Source: Flammeovirga sp. OC4 | GTDB taxonomy: Bacteria; Bacteroidota; Bacteroidia; Cytophagales; Flammeovirgaceae | Assembly (NCBI RefSeq): GCF_000812565.1 | Contig: NZ_JTAM01000001.1 | Location: 124,001 to 188,000 of the forward strand | Length of the DNA stretch: 64,000 bases | Direction of reading: 5' to 3' | Part shown: positions 33,321 to 44,918 of the stretch, piece after piece | Layout: every line of letters starts with the position of its first letter | Numbering within the stretch: position 1 is the stretch's first letter | Program-made: the position numbers and the translations under genes | Notes under the pieces: model-generated | What the model was told of the DNA's origin: nothing | Seen by the model: the letters and a program-made list of their open reading frames with translations, nothing else | Databases searched by the model: none

Positions 33321-35348
33321 ATGAGTACAAAATTACCAAAACTAGTTAAGGACGACCCATGGTTGGAACCGCAAACTGAAGAGATTAATGCTAGAATAAA
33401 CAGCTTCGAGCAACTTAAAAATGACCTGAATGATAAATATGGTAGTATATATGAATTCGCTGGTGCTCATAAGTTCCTTGGCTTTAACTTTGACGCAACA
33501 AACAACGGTTGGTGGTATAGAGAGTGGGCACCCGCTGCACATGCTTTATATCTAACTGGTGACTTTAACAACTGGAATAGAGATAGTCATCCTTTAAGAA
33601 AAATTGAAGGATCACTACATTGGGATGGTGTTTGGGAGATTTTCCTTCCAAAAGATGAATACAAAGACACGTTTGTACACGGAAGTTTTATTAAAGTAAG
33701 AGTTTTATCTCAGATCGGTGATCATGATAGAATTCCTGCTTACATTACAAGAGTGGTACAAGAACCAAATTCTCCAAACTTCAAAGGGCAATTATGGTTT
33801 AGTGAGGAAACGAATTTTGATTGGTCTGATGACAATTTTGAAACGGCATCAATCAAAAACCCAATTATATACGAGGCTCACGTAGGAATGTCCCAAGAAG
33901 AAGAAAAAATGGGTTCTTATGTTGAGTTTACTGAAAATGTACTTCCAAGAGTTAGAGATTTAGGATACAACTGTATTCAATTGATGGCCGTACAAGAGCA
34001 CCCTTATTATGGGTCTTTCGGTTATCATGTTAGTAATTTCTACGCTGCAACTTCAAAGTTTGGTACACCTGAAGAATTGAAACAATTGATTAAAACGGCA
34101 CACTCTATGGGTATTGCCGTGATCATGGATATTGTTCATTCTCATGCTGTAAAAAACCACAATGAAGGGATCAATGAGTTTGATGGAACAGTTTACCAAT
34201 ACTTCCATACAGGTGGTAAAGGTGATCATCCTGATTGGGATTCAAAGTTATTTGATTACAAAAAATGGGAAGTAATTCAATTCCTTGCTTCAAATGTTAG
34301 ATATTGGTTAGAAGAGTTCCATTTTGACGGCTTCCGTTTTGATGGTGTTACTTCTATGATGTATCATCACCATGGTCATGCTGGCTTTGGTAGTTATGAT
34401 GACTACTTCAATATGGGTGTAGATGTAGATGCAGTACGCTATTTACAATTAGCCAACGAAGTGGCTCATGAGATCAAATCTGACGTCATTTCTATTGCGG
34501 AAGATGTATCGGGTATGCCAGGCTTAAGTAGAGCGTCTGAGGAAGGCGGTGTAGGCTTTGATTACCGTTTGAGCATGGGTATTCCTGACTTCTGGGTAAA
34601 ACTTCTTGAAGAACAGAAAGATGAAGACTGGAACGTTTGGGATCTTTGGAGCGTAATGCTGAACAGAAGAGCCAACGAGAAAGCGATTGCTTATGCAGAG
34701 TCTCATGATCAAGCATTGGTAGGTGATAAAACGATTGCCATGTGGTTAATGGATGCAGAAATGTATACAAGCATGGACAATGCAAGTGGTAGCCTTGTCG
34801 TTGACAGAGGTGTTGCCCTTCATAAAATTATTCGCTTCTTAACTTGTGTTCTTGGGGGCGATGGTTATCTTAACTTTATGGGTAATGAATTTGGTCATCC
34901 TGAATGGATCGATTTCCCAAGAGAAGGAAACGGTTGGAGTTACCAATATGCAAGACGTCAGTGGTCATTGGTAGAGAATGGATTCTTACGCTACCAAAAG
35001 CTAAATAATTTTGATGGTGCAATGGTTCACTTAGTAAGAGATCACAACTTATTAGAAGAGAACACTCCAGTGAACTTATTGAATATGGATACAGAAAATA
35101 AAACAATATGCTTTAAGAAAGGTGATCTTGTTTTTGTTTTCAACTTCTCTCCTACAAACTCACTTCCTGATTACAAATTTTATGTAGGTGATGAAGGTTC
35201 TTATGAAATTGTTTTATGTTCTGATGACGAACAATTTGGAGGACACGGTCGTGTAGACACCTCTAGTAAGTTCTTTACGGATGAAGATAAACATATTTCA
35301 ATCTACAATGTAAACAGAAGTGCTGTTGTACTTAAAAGAGTAGATTAA
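33321..35348 (+). CDS. glgB: 1,4-alpha-glucan branching enzyme, GH13
   Basis: A 675-residue enzyme that makes the alpha-1,6 branches of glycogen. It starts with a CBM48-type domain (about 40-140), followed by the GH13 barrel. The catalytic nucleophile Asp341 is in FRFDGVTSM and the acid/base Glu394 is in AEDVSG. EAHVGMSQE, DIVHSHAVKN and ESHDQALVG are further conserved segments. The sequence type is eukaryote-like rather than E. coli-like. In the unlysogenised state it would be divergent from rpe. A terminator follows. Confidence 0.94.
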   Translation: MSTKLPKLVKDDPWLEPQTEEINARINSFEQLKNDLNDKYGSIYEFAGAHKFLGFNFDATNNGWWYREWAPAAHALYLTGDFNNWNRDSHPLRKIEGSLHWDGVWEIFLPKDEYKDTFVHGSFIKVRVLSQIGDHDRIPAYITRVVQEPNSPNFKGQLWFSEETNFDWSDDNFETASIKNPIIYEAHVGMSQEEEKMGSYVEFTENVLPRVRDLGYNCIQLMAVQEHPYYGSFGYHVSNFYAATSKFGTPEELKQLIKTAHSMGIAVIMDIVHSHAVKNHNEGINEFDGTVYQYFHTGGKGDHPDWDSKLFDYKKWEVIQFLASNVRYWLEEFHFDGFRFDGVTSMMYHHHGHAGFGSYDDYFNMGVDVDAVRYLQLANEVAHEIKSDVISIAEDVSGMPGLSRASEEGGVGFDYRLSMGIPDFWVKLLEEQKDEDWNVWDLWSVMLNRRANEKAIAYAESHDQALVGDKTIAMWLMDAEMYTSMDNASGSLVVDRGVALHKIIRFLTCVLGGDGYLNFMGNEFGHPEWIDFPREGNGWSYQYARRQWSLVENGFLRYQKLNNFDGAMVHLVRDHNLLEENTPVNLLNMDTENKTICFKKGDLVFVFNFSPTNSLPDYKFYVGDEGSYEIVLCSDDEQFGGHGRVDTSSKFFTDEDKHISIYNVNRSAVVLKRVD

Positions 35349-35378
35349 TTTAACTGTAAATTGAAAATATAAATAAGG

Positions 35379-35412
35379 CTGATTTGTACTGTAATAGTGC
35401 AAATCAGTTTTT
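35379..35412 (+). terminator. Terminator after glgB
   Basis: CTGATTTG and CAAATCAG plus inner ACT/AGT form a stem with one internal mismatch, followed by a run of T. Confidence 0.8.
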
Positions 35413-35429
35413 TTTGTAATATGATTTGA

Positions 35430-35520
35430 TTCGAACTAAGGCTTTGCTATACGTTATAAGTTAAAAACTTATTCGATAAACAGGTTCGCAGTGACGCTAT
35501 CGCTTGACACTACGAACAGT
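35430..35520. repeat. Dispersed repeat, copy 1
   Basis: The last 43 bp (35478-35520) match 36305-36347 with one difference. Before it, blocks such as TTATAAGTT and AAACTTATT are shared at similar spacing. The conserved part contains an inverted repeat (TTCGCAGTG and CACTACGAA) and so could fold into a hairpin. Confidence 0.75.
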
Positions 35521-35537
35521 CAGGTAAATTCAATATC

Positions 35538-35924
35538 TTAATCACATATAGTAAATGGTTTTGGTATATCAAATCCCATTTCTATAATCTCTTCATGTGA
35601 CCAACTTCCTCCATTAACTGGGACTCTTAATGAGTCAGGAGCTATTCTTTTAGGAGAACTCATTGAAGGATTCATTGTCTGGAATTCAATAATTAGTTTT
35701 TTTGATACATTTTTACTATTAAATTCAGTGCTATAATATTCACTACCGATTCTATATTTATACCGCTTAGGATTCTTACCAGAGAATAGAGATTTCTTTG
35801 TAACATAACCAATTGTGTATCTCTTAGGAGAATAAAACTGATAATATAAAAAAATAATTATAGTCACTATATTAACAGTCACACCCAATATAACCTTACT
35901 CTTTTTATTTAATTTTAAATTCAT
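35538..35924 (-). CDS. Small membrane-anchored protein, unknown
   Basis: A 128-residue protein with one N-terminal membrane segment (about 12-30: ILGVTVNIVTIIIFLYYQF) and an exported basic domain of about 95 residues containing YKYRIGSEYYS. I recognise no family. It stands alone between two copies of a repeat, which suggests it arrived or was rearranged with them. It could be an immunity-type or orphan gene, but this is a guess from the setting. Confidence 0.6.
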   Translation of the reverse strand: MNLKLNKKSKVILGVTVNIVTIIIFLYYQFYSPKRYTIGYVTKKSLFSGKNPKRYKYRIGSEYYSTEFNSKNVSKKLIIEFQTMNPSMSSPKRIAPDSLRVPVNGGSWSHEEIIEMGFDIPKPFTICD

Positions 35925-36066
35925 TTTTAAAAAAAATTATCTGTTTGCATCTATCAAAAGTGCCTACCTCGAAGCTATTTAAGCTATTATCGTCCATTTT
36001 GTTTTCCAGAAATTTACATTTAGCAGTCTAAGTCGTCTTTCAATTTGCAGATGTTACTAGTTTAAT

Positions 36067-36195
36067 TTATTTACCCCCTAACTTAATTGGTCTTCTCTTC
36101 AATCCAATTTCATCGGGACTTAAAGTTATCTTTTTGCTTCTTAAACCAACAATTTTGTTATGAAATTTTGGTGTTTTTATTTGTAATACTACTTC
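36067..36195 (-). pseudogene. Possible remnant of a protein C-terminus
   Basis: An open stretch of 42 codons with no start codon ends at 36067. It reads like a real protein end (FHNKIVGLRSKKITLSPDEI, then KRRPIKLGGK). It lies in a region of 628 bp without other genes (35925-36552) and inside the repeat-flanked block. It may be the decayed 3-prime end of a larger gene. Chance cannot be excluded. Confidence 0.3.
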
Positions 36196-36249
36196 TTATT
36201 TATGCTTTTCTCCGGTTATAATATTTTTTTAGAAACTGCATCACCTACT

Positions 36250-36347
36250 AGGGCTTTACTATTTATTTCAAATTGGTTATAAGTTAAGTTACAAACTTAT
36301 TCATAAACAGATTCGCAGTGACGCTATCGCTTGACACTACGAACAGT
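36250..36347. repeat. Dispersed repeat, copy 2
   Basis: Second copy of the repeat described at 35430-35520, in the same orientation. Together the copies enclose the small membrane gene and the possible gene remnant. Of the 628 bp around it, the rest of 35925-36552 shows only the enolase terminator. Confidence 0.75.
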
Positions 36348-36479
36348 GAGGATTATAATAACCTTTTGTAGGGATGTTACATTGCAACGTCCACTGGACC
36401 ACAAGAAAGAACTATATTTCTAATCACAAGTTTCACACACAACCCGAAAGATAAATCTACATTACCAAGCACAAAAAAA

Positions 36480-36503
36480 GAGGCTACCCAAAAGGATAGC
36501 CTC
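36480..36503 (-). terminator. Terminator after enolase
   Basis: Read leftward, AGGCTATCC and GGGTAGCCT form a 9-bp stem with a TTTT loop (one G-U pair), followed by seven T. Confidence 0.85.
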
Positions 36504-36552
36504 CACTCGACCATAAAACGAGTTATAGTGCGAAAATATGGTTAACTTCTAA

Positions 36553-38165
<1,613 letters not shown>

Positions 38166-38768
38166 TTAAAACTTAAACCCTCCTATAAAACGAAACTGAG
38201 TCAACATTAACTTTCGAATAATAGCTCTTTTTCTATCCTTTACTGATCCAAAAGTACTTTCAAATCCAACGTAGTACTTTTTAAGTTTAACCCCTAGCCC
38301 AATAGCGTTTGTAAATCCACTTGCTGGCTCGGTCAAAATATCAATATCCCACTCATCACTTTTAAAAGTGCTCAAAAAAGTTGGTCGTATATTCCAGTAC
38401 CCTTCAATGGCTATATCATTTGTCAAAGCATAAGTCGCTAAAGGCCCCACTTCAACAAGAGCTACCTCAATAAAATTTAAATTTGATGTTTCTCTCGATT
38501 TTCTTCCATACGCGAAATCCAACCAATTCACATCAATTGCGATACCTAATTTATTATTTCTATAAACATACCAATGATTACCCAATTGAAAACCAATAGT
38601 AATTATACCATTATCTTTACCTACATAATCACGTTGTAATGAGTAGCTATCCCCTGTTATTGCCATATTAAACTCTAAGTCAAACCCGTTGTTAAAAATA
38701 GGTTCTTGAGAAAATGAATAAGAAGTCACCAAAACACATAATAAAAGTGTTGCTAATAGTTTGCTCAT
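38166..38768 (-). CDS. Exported protein, probable outer-membrane beta-barrel
   Basis: A 200-residue protein with a signal peptide cut near SYSFSQ (about residue 21). Alternating hydrophobic strands follow (GIITIGFQLGNHWYVY, NAIGLGVKLKKYYVGF), and it ends with the aromatic FRFIGGFKF typical of outer-membrane barrels. No named family recognised. Confidence 0.65.
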   Translation of the reverse strand: MSKLLATLLLCVLVTSYSFSQEPIFNNGFDLEFNMAITGDSYSLQRDYVGKDNGIITIGFQLGNHWYVYRNNKLGIAIDVNWLDFAYGRKSRETSNLNFIEVALVEVGPLATYALTNDIAIEGYWNIRPTFLSTFKSDEWDIDILTEPASGFTNAIGLGVKLKKYYVGFESTFGSVKDRKRAIIRKLMLTQFRFIGGFKF

Positions 38769-38901
38769 GATACAAAAAGTAAGATTAAAAAAGAGGAGTA
38801 TTTTTTATACTTCCATCAAAAAAAGTAAGACAAACTTATTGTAAATAAACAAGATCTCAAAAATAAAACTGAGAGATAGAGTAAAATGCTTTTATAAAAA
38901 A

Positions 38902-38930
38902 ATATCAGTAACCTACCTGGTTACTGATAT
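38902..38930 (-). terminator. Terminator after the HAD gene
   Basis: ATATCAGTAACC and GGTTACTGATAT form a 12-bp stem with a 5-nt loop. Leftward it runs into seven T. Confidence 0.85.
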
Positions 38931-39046
38931 TTCATTTTTTTGCATGAAAATGTATACTTCCTAGATTCGCTTAGAAAGTGATAATTTTCAGACGAAAAAC
39001 ATATATCAAAAAACGTTTCTTAATTTACCGCTACGGTTTTGTATTC

Positions 39047-39634
39047 TTATAAATACTCCCTAACGTCAATGACTTTCATGCCAGCTGCTTTGGCTGCTTG
39101 AATCCCAGGGTCTCCATCTTCAAACACTAAGCAAAAACGAGGCTCTACTCCCATTCGAATCGCACATTGTAAAAATGTCTCTGGATCGGGTTTAGGGTTT
39201 TCGACCTGATCGGCTCCAACTTTTACATCAAACCAATGGTAAACCCCTAGCGATGTCAATGTGTGTTCAATTAATTCATCAATATTTCCAGTACCAATTG
39301 CCATTGGCATTTTTCCGTAGTTTTCTTCTGCAATTTTGAAAACAGGCTCAATTGGCTTTACATCATCAATTAATTGGAGATACTCTTTCTCTTTCAAGTC
39401 TGCAAGCTTGGGCACATCCATTTCAATGTTGTGCTCTTTTCCAATTTTCTCAAGGATTCTTTCTGTTGACATCCCTGCCAAACTATAAAATTCTTCTTCA
39501 GTAAAGTCATACCCTACTGATGCTAATGTCTTTTTCCATGCTAAATAATGTGTAGGCATTGTATCAGCCAAAGTACCATCCATATCGAATATTAGACCTT
39601 GGATGCCTTGAGGAATCTTGATTGTTTTGCTCAT
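39047..39634 (-). CDS. HAD-superfamily phosphatase, beta-phosphoglucomutase-like
   Basis: A 195-residue HAD hydrolase with motif I DMDGTLADT (about 17-25), motif II GTG (about 115), the Lys of NPKPDPETF and the metal Asp pair in FEDGDPGI. The cap domain is of the alpha-helical beta-PGM type. It is close in layout to E. coli YqaB, a fructose-1-phosphatase. The natural substrate cannot be told from sequence alone. Confidence 0.85.
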   Translation of the reverse strand: MSKTIKIPQGIQGLIFDMDGTLADTMPTHYLAWKKTLASVGYDFTEEEFYSLAGMSTERILEKIGKEHNIEMDVPKLADLKEKEYLQLIDDVKPIEPVFKIAEENYGKMPMAIGTGNIDELIEHTLTSLGVYHWFDVKVGADQVENPKPDPETFLQCAIRMGVEPRFCLVFEDGDPGIQAAKAAGMKVIDVREYL

Positions 39635-39717
39635 TGTATTTTGATTTAAATTTTAGCAAAACTAAAGAAAAAAGGGAATATCTTTTCACGAAAACGCTAT
39701 CAGTTATTTAAACTCGC

Positions 39718-40647
39718 TTAGTTCACTATGACTTTCTCTGTCCTTGTGTTACCCGAAAATGTCTTCACTTCCACTAAAAGAAGACCAACTCCATAAATCA
39801 TAGGGATCTCCAAATAATTATTATCAGTTGAAAATTGCCCATATAACCTCCCTGTCGTATCAAATAGATTGACATCAAATCCATTGGTATTAGACAGAAC
39901 ATTTAATTTTTCACCATAGCGGATTGGGTTAGGATAAATTGTCAATTCAGGTACAACATCAGCATTTGAGATCGCACTAGGTCCGTAAATTGTTGTGGCT
40001 CCGTCAAAATCCACTTGCTTTAGTCTGTAATAGATAACACTTGCGTTTGGGACTTGCTCATCCAAATAATCGTATTTTAAAGGTACACTTGAGTTACCAG
40101 CACCTTCGATTGTTGCAATTCCGACCCAATTCTTTTTATCGATACTTCTTTCTACGATAAACTTTTCATTATTGATCTCAGTCGCAGTGGACCACTCAAT
40201 CAAAACTTCGTTATTCTTTAATGTTGTCTTAAAATATAGGAGTTCTACAGGAAGATCATCTCCTGTATCAAAACATGAACCTCCTTCCGGCATGATATAC
40301 TGTACACCATCCACATCTAATCTTACACCTTCTTTCCCACATATTGCATTTTTACCTTCAGCAATAAAATCAACATCTGTGATATGGGCACTGCCGTGAA
40401 TCATTATTGACGCTCCTTCCTTCATTAAAAATTTAGATGATGTCAACTGTGCCGTAACGACATCAACCCTCACATCTTCATGAATGGTAATTGAAGACCA
40501 AATTAAATTGGCCGAAGTAATTGTTGTATCATTTTTAATATCAATTTCAGTCGTCCCAAAATTAGGTTTCACACCAACAGGTACTTCCTCTAAGTTTACA
40601 CACGAAACTAGAAACATTAATGGAAGTAGAAAAAGATTGAAACACCT
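39718..40647 (-). CDS. Type IX secretion cargo with lipobox-like start
   Basis: From ATG at 40647 (MRCFNLFLL) the protein has 309 residues. A hydrophobic segment ends in LVSC, a lipobox-like site. The middle has an Ig/fibronectin-like domain (LIEWSTATEINNEKF is the recurrent pattern near residue 150). The last 75 residues form a type A sorting domain (YPNPI through TEKVIVN), the signal for the type IX system. Presence of both signals is unusual. A longer frame starts at 40710 but would bury the signal segment. Confidence 0.75.
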   Translation of the reverse strand, partial: RCFNLFLLPLMFLVSCVNLEEVPVGVKPNFGTTEIDIKNDTTITSANLIWSSITIHEDVRVDVVTAQLTSSKFLMKEGASIMIHGSAHITDVDFIAEGKNAICGKEGVRLDVDGVQYIMPEGGSCFDTGDDLPVELLYFKTTLKNNEVLIEWSTATEINNEKFIVERSIDKKNWVGIATIEGAGNSSVPLKYDYLDEQVPNASVIYYRLKQVDFDGATTIYGPSAISNADVVPELTIYPNPIRYGEKLNVLSNTNGFDVNLFDTTGRLYGQFSTDNNYLEIPMIYGVGLLLVEVKTFSGNTRTEKVIVN

Positions 40648-40807
40648 CATAGTAAAACAAGTTAGTAGATTAATATACATTGTAATGGATGTAATAAGTG
40701 CCAAACACACTCATTATTCAATTGTATACTATCTAACTAACTTGCCTCTTCTTCGTTTACCCTAAAAGCACCACAAATTTCCTAAAAAGGATCAGCTTAT
40801 ATTGACA

Positions 40808-42367
40808 TCATATTAATAGGTAACCTTTGGCTAACTTCTTATATTTTTTCACCTGTTCATTTTCCCACTCTTCGTCTTTACCTAATATTCCTGACATGAG
40901 CTTTGCTACTTTTGGAGCCACTTTTATACTTGCTTTTGCATTTAAAAGCAAACAACGTGTTCTTCTCGCTAAAACATCTTCTAATGTCATTGCCATTTCG
41001 AATTCAGTACCCCAGTAAACATCCGCAAAAGTATAAGGAAGGTCTTTGTGTAATTTCTTTTTAAGTGAAGGGACATTTTCTGTCAATTGATCGATCTTCT
41101 GAAGATCATTTCCATAAACACTCCTCACATCTGAACGGTCCAAACCTTTTTTATAGCCATGGAGTAATACTTCTTTTGTGATACATTTTACAGCGGGCCA
41201 TTTTCCTACTCTTTCAATCGTATCAACAGCATCTTCAGCCATTTGTCTATAGGTAGTCCATTTACCACCTACTATGGTAATTAGATTAGAATCACTCACC
41301 ACAATTTTATGTGATCTTGAAATATTTTTAGTTTCAGCTTTTTGCTTTTTAACCAAAGGACGCAAACCAGCATAAACACTTTTCACGTCAGCTCTAGTCG
41401 GTGTTTTGTTGAGGTATTTTGCTGCAGTTTTAAGTATAAAGTCAATTTCATCTTCTAAGGCTCTAGGCTCATGAGATACTTTTTTCAAAGGAGTATCTGT
41501 TGTTCCAACTACTATTTTATCATACCACGGTACTGCAAATAGTACTCGACCATCACTCGTTCGGGGGACCATTATTGATGATGCTCCCTGTAAAAACTCT
41601 TTATCTAAAATAACATGAACACCTTGACTTGGACTCACCATTCTTTTGTGTTCTTCATTGTCCATTTTTAGGATTTTATCGACAAAAACACCTGTTGCAT
41701 TGACAATTATCTTTCCCTTGACCTCAAAAGCTTCTGCTGTAAGCATGTCTTTGACATGTACTCCACTTACTTTCTCGTCATCATTTTTGATTAATCCCGT
41801 TACCTTCACATGGTTTAGAATCGTCCCACCATAATCACTAATAGTCAATGCTAATGTCATGGCATATCGTGCATCATCAAACTGTCCATCATAATACCTT
41901 ACTCCTCCAAGGAGTCCTTCTTGATTGAGGTTAGGTATATGTTCAATAGTTCTTTCTTTAGAAATCATTTCTGATGGGCCTAGTCCTAATTTACCAGACA
42001 TAACATCATATACTTTGAGTCCGGTTGTATATAAAGGAGCATCCCACCAATCATAAACAGGTACAATAAACTTTTGATCATGAACTAAGTGAGGAGCATT
42101 TTCTTTCATTAGACCTCTTTCTCTAAGTGCCTCTCTTACCATCGCCACATCACCTTGCTTAAGGTATCTTACTCCTCCATGTGCTAGTTTTGTACTTCTA
42201 CTAGATGTGCCTTTTGCAAAGTCATGTTGTTCGAGTAACAATGTCTTATAACCTCGTAGACAACTATCTAGCGCTGTACCTAAGCCCGAAGCTCCTCCTC
42301 CAATAACAATTACATCATATTCTTCGAGTGCTTTAAGCTCACTAAGCATCTTATCCCTGTTCATCAT
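40808..42367 (-). CDS. glpD: Glycerol-3-phosphate dehydrogenase, FAD-dependent
   Basis: A 519-residue membrane-associated flavoenzyme oxidising glycerol 3-phosphate to dihydroxyacetone phosphate and feeding electrons to quinone. The FAD site GGGASGLGTALD is at about 22-33, and GTSSRSTKLAHGGVRYL is the family signature. VPWYDKIVVGTTDTP and VGGKWTTYR follow. Length is normal. No glycerol kinase or facilitator is adjacent. Confidence 0.94.
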   Translation of the reverse strand: MMNRDKMLSELKALEEYDVIVIGGGASGLGTALDSCLRGYKTLLLEQHDFAKGTSSRSTKLAHGGVRYLKQGDVAMVREALRERGLMKENAPHLVHDQKFIVPVYDWWDAPLYTTGLKVYDVMSGKLGLGPSEMISKERTIEHIPNLNQEGLLGGVRYYDGQFDDARYAMTLALTISDYGGTILNHVKVTGLIKNDDEKVSGVHVKDMLTAEAFEVKGKIIVNATGVFVDKILKMDNEEHKRMVSPSQGVHVILDKEFLQGASSIMVPRTSDGRVLFAVPWYDKIVVGTTDTPLKKVSHEPRALEDEIDFILKTAAKYLNKTPTRADVKSVYAGLRPLVKKQKAETKNISRSHKIVVSDSNLITIVGGKWTTYRQMAEDAVDTIERVGKWPAVKCITKEVLLHGYKKGLDRSDVRSVYGNDLQKIDQLTENVPSLKKKLHKDLPYTFADVYWGTEFEMAMTLEDVLARRTRCLLLNAKASIKVAPKVAKLMSGILGKDEEWENEQVKKYKKLAKGYLLI

Positions 42368-42524
42368 ATCTTAGTATTAAAGTGTATTTTTATAGTCTTT
42401 TGTAAAAGTAATTTAATAAGATTCTCCTCTTTTTTGATTTATTTTTATATTTTTATTAAACAAATTAACCCTTAATTAGTAATTGTAATATTACATTAAC
42501 TTATCCACTCTTACAGTAAACTAC

Positions 42525-44915
42525 ATGTCAAAATTTAGGCAAATTACTTTTATTCTCTTCAGTCTGCTCTGCGCCACTTCTTTATATGGACAATCAAAAA
42601 ATTACACCTTAAGTGGTTATATCAAAGATGGAGCAACTGGCGAATCTCTTATTGGTGCGACCGTTTACACTGCTGAATTAAAAGCGGGTGTTGTCACGAA
42701 TGATGATGGTTTTTTTTCATTGACACTTCCCGAAGGAGAGTATACCGTTAAGTCAACCTATGTTGGTTACAATAGCTTTTCCAAAAAGATAAAACTCAAT
42801 GGAAACAAAAAATTAAACATCGAATTAATTGGAGCAAAGACTGAATTAGATGAGGTTTTAATTACTGGAGAAAGAGAAGATGCAAATGTCACTGATGTAC
42901 AAATGAGTACACAAAAAATGGACATTGAGACAATGCTCAAAATTCCCGCTCTTCTTGGTGAAATTGATGTTATTAAATCGATTCAATTGTTACCGGGGGT
43001 GAGTTCTGTTGGGGAAGGTGCCACAGGTTTTAATGTAAGAGGTGGTGGAATTGGACAAAATCTAGTTTTATTAGATGAAGCTCCTGTTTTTAACTCTTCT
43101 CACCTGTTTGGCTTTTTCTCTGTCTTTAACCCTGATGCTGTAAAAGATGTAAAACTTATTAAAGGCGGTATTCCTGCTCAATATGGAGGTCGAATTTCTT
43201 CGATTTTAGATGTTAGAATGAAAGATAGTAATCCTGAAAAGCTGAGTGTAAATGGTGGAATTGGTGTAATTTTTAGCCGTTTAAGCGTGGAAGCTCCGAT
43301 CATCAAAGACAAGATGTCTATCTTAGTTGCAGGTAGAAGGTCGTACATTGATATTTTGGCGAAACCATTCCTTGAAGAAGACTTGAGAAGCTCAAAATTC
43401 AATTTCTGGGACCTTACTGCTAAAGTGAATTATGACTTAAGTGAAAAAAATAAGATTTACCTTTCGGCCTATTGGGGAAGAGATAACTTTGGAGATGCAG
43501 AATCTTTTGACTCCGGCTGGGGAAATATAACAAGTACTTTCAGATGGAATCACCTGTTTAATGATAAGTTGGTACTGAACACCGTGGCCTACCTATCAAA
43601 CTATGATTATAATCTCAATTTCAGACAAAATGCAACAGATGCTTTTGATTGGAAATCTCAAATAAAAACCTATTCAATCAAACCAGAATTCACATGGTAT
43701 TTAGGAAAAAACAATACCATTACAATGGGTGCACAATCAATTTATTATGATTTTTCTCCTGGTACTACTTCCGCTATGAGTGGAGGGCAAGAACTTCCTC
43801 CTTTTGAGTTACAAAATCAGTTTGCACTTGAAAACGCACTTTATATTGGAAACGACCAAAAGCTATCAGACAAAATCACGGTACAGTACGGCCTAAGGTG
43901 GAGTTCATTTACCTATTTAGGTCCTGTCACCACCTATGAATACGAAGAAGCTGTTATTCCAAATACGAGAAGAGACCCTGTAGAAAATTCCGAAAGAGTG
44001 TATGGCGATTGGGAACCTGTTGAAACCTACTTCAGTCTTGAACCAAGGCTCGCTATAAAATATCAGCTGAATGAGAAGAGTTCTATTAAAGCCAGTTTCA
44101 CTCATATGGCTCAGTACATTCATCTTATCTCAAATACTTCTGCGGCATCACCACTTGATGTATGGTCTCCAAGTACTAACAATATTGTTCCGCAAAGAGG
44201 AGAGCAATACGCTTTGGGGTATTTTAGAAATATGAAGGACAATACTTTTGAGTTTTCTACAGAAGTATATTATAAACCAATGCGTAATTTGATTGATTAC
44301 ATCAATGGCGCCGATCTACTTCTAAATCCATATTTAGAGGGTGATTTATTGAATTCTACAGGTAGAGCTTATGGTTTGGAAGTTTACTTAAGAAAGAAAA
44401 AAGGAAAATATACGGGTTGGCTTAGTTACACCCTTGCAAGGTCTGAACAGATCACTGAAGGGATAAATCAAAGTCAATACTACCCTAGAAGATTTGATCA
44501 AGCACATAACTTAACGCTAAGCAATTTTTATGAGCTGAATGATCGATGGTCTTTTGCTGCTAATTTTTCACTAATCAGTGGAACACCTACTACTTTCCCT
44601 ACCAATCAATTACAAATTCAAGGCTACGGAATCCCTCATAATGTAGATGATGTTAGAAATAATCAGAGAATTCCTTATTACCACAGGCTAGATATATCTG
44701 CCACTTTAAAAGGAAAGAAAAAACCTAATCGAAGATGGGAACATTACTGGATCTTTGGTGTCTACAATACTTATGCTCGCAAAAATCCTTATTCAATTTA
44801 TTTCTTACCTTCAGATGAAAGACCTGAACAAGGAAAGCCGGCACCAAATGAAGCTATTCAATTCTCTGTGCTAGCAAATATCATCCCTTCTGTTTCATTC
44901 AACTTCAAATGGTAA
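42525..44915 (+). CDS. TonB-dependent outer-membrane receptor with carboxypeptidase-like domain
   Basis: A 796-residue protein with a signal peptide (cut near LYGQ), then a carboxypeptidase regulatory-like domain (about 28-110, YTLSGYIKDGATGESLIGA). The plug has VRGGGIGQNLVLLDEAP, and a 22-stranded barrel ends in VSFNFKW. It imports a large ligand with energy from TonB. It pairs with a DUF4249 lipoprotein 3 nt downstream, a common Bacteroidota arrangement distinct from SusC/SusD. The ligand is unknown. Confidence 0.9.
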   Translation: MSKFRQITFILFSLLCATSLYGQSKNYTLSGYIKDGATGESLIGATVYTAELKAGVVTNDDGFFSLTLPEGEYTVKSTYVGYNSFSKKIKLNGNKKLNIELIGAKTELDEVLITGEREDANVTDVQMSTQKMDIETMLKIPALLGEIDVIKSIQLLPGVSSVGEGATGFNVRGGGIGQNLVLLDEAPVFNSSHLFGFFSVFNPDAVKDVKLIKGGIPAQYGGRISSILDVRMKDSNPEKLSVNGGIGVIFSRLSVEAPIIKDKMSILVAGRRSYIDILAKPFLEEDLRSSKFNFWDLTAKVNYDLSEKNKIYLSAYWGRDNFGDAESFDSGWGNITSTFRWNHLFNDKLVLNTVAYLSNYDYNLNFRQNATDAFDWKSQIKTYSIKPEFTWYLGKNNTITMGAQSIYYDFSPGTTSAMSGGQELPPFELQNQFALENALYIGNDQKLSDKITVQYGLRWSSFTYLGPVTTYEYEEAVIPNTRRDPVENSERVYGDWEPVETYFSLEPRLAIKYQLNEKSSIKASFTHMAQYIHLISNTSAASPLDVWSPSTNNIVPQRGEQYALGYFRNMKDNTFEFSTEVYYKPMRNLIDYINGADLLLNPYLEGDLLNSTGRAYGLEVYLRKKKGKYTGWLSYTLARSEQITEGINQSQYYPRRFDQAHNLTLSNFYELNDRWSFAANFSLISGTPTTFPTNQLQIQGYGIPHNVDDVRNNQRIPYYHRLDISATLKGKKKPNRRWEHYWIFGVYNTYARKNPYSIYFLPSDERPEQGKPAPNEAIQFSVLANIIPSVSFNFKW

Positions 44916-44918
44916 AAA

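Noticed and set aside
34492-34785. A 97-codon open frame on the minus strand within glgB
   Set aside because: It is fully inside the well-conserved branching enzyme gene on the other strand and has no recognisable domain.
35430-36347. A CRISPR array based on the repeated 43-bp core
   Set aside because: There are only two copies, nearly 0.8 kb apart with a gene between them and no cas genes.
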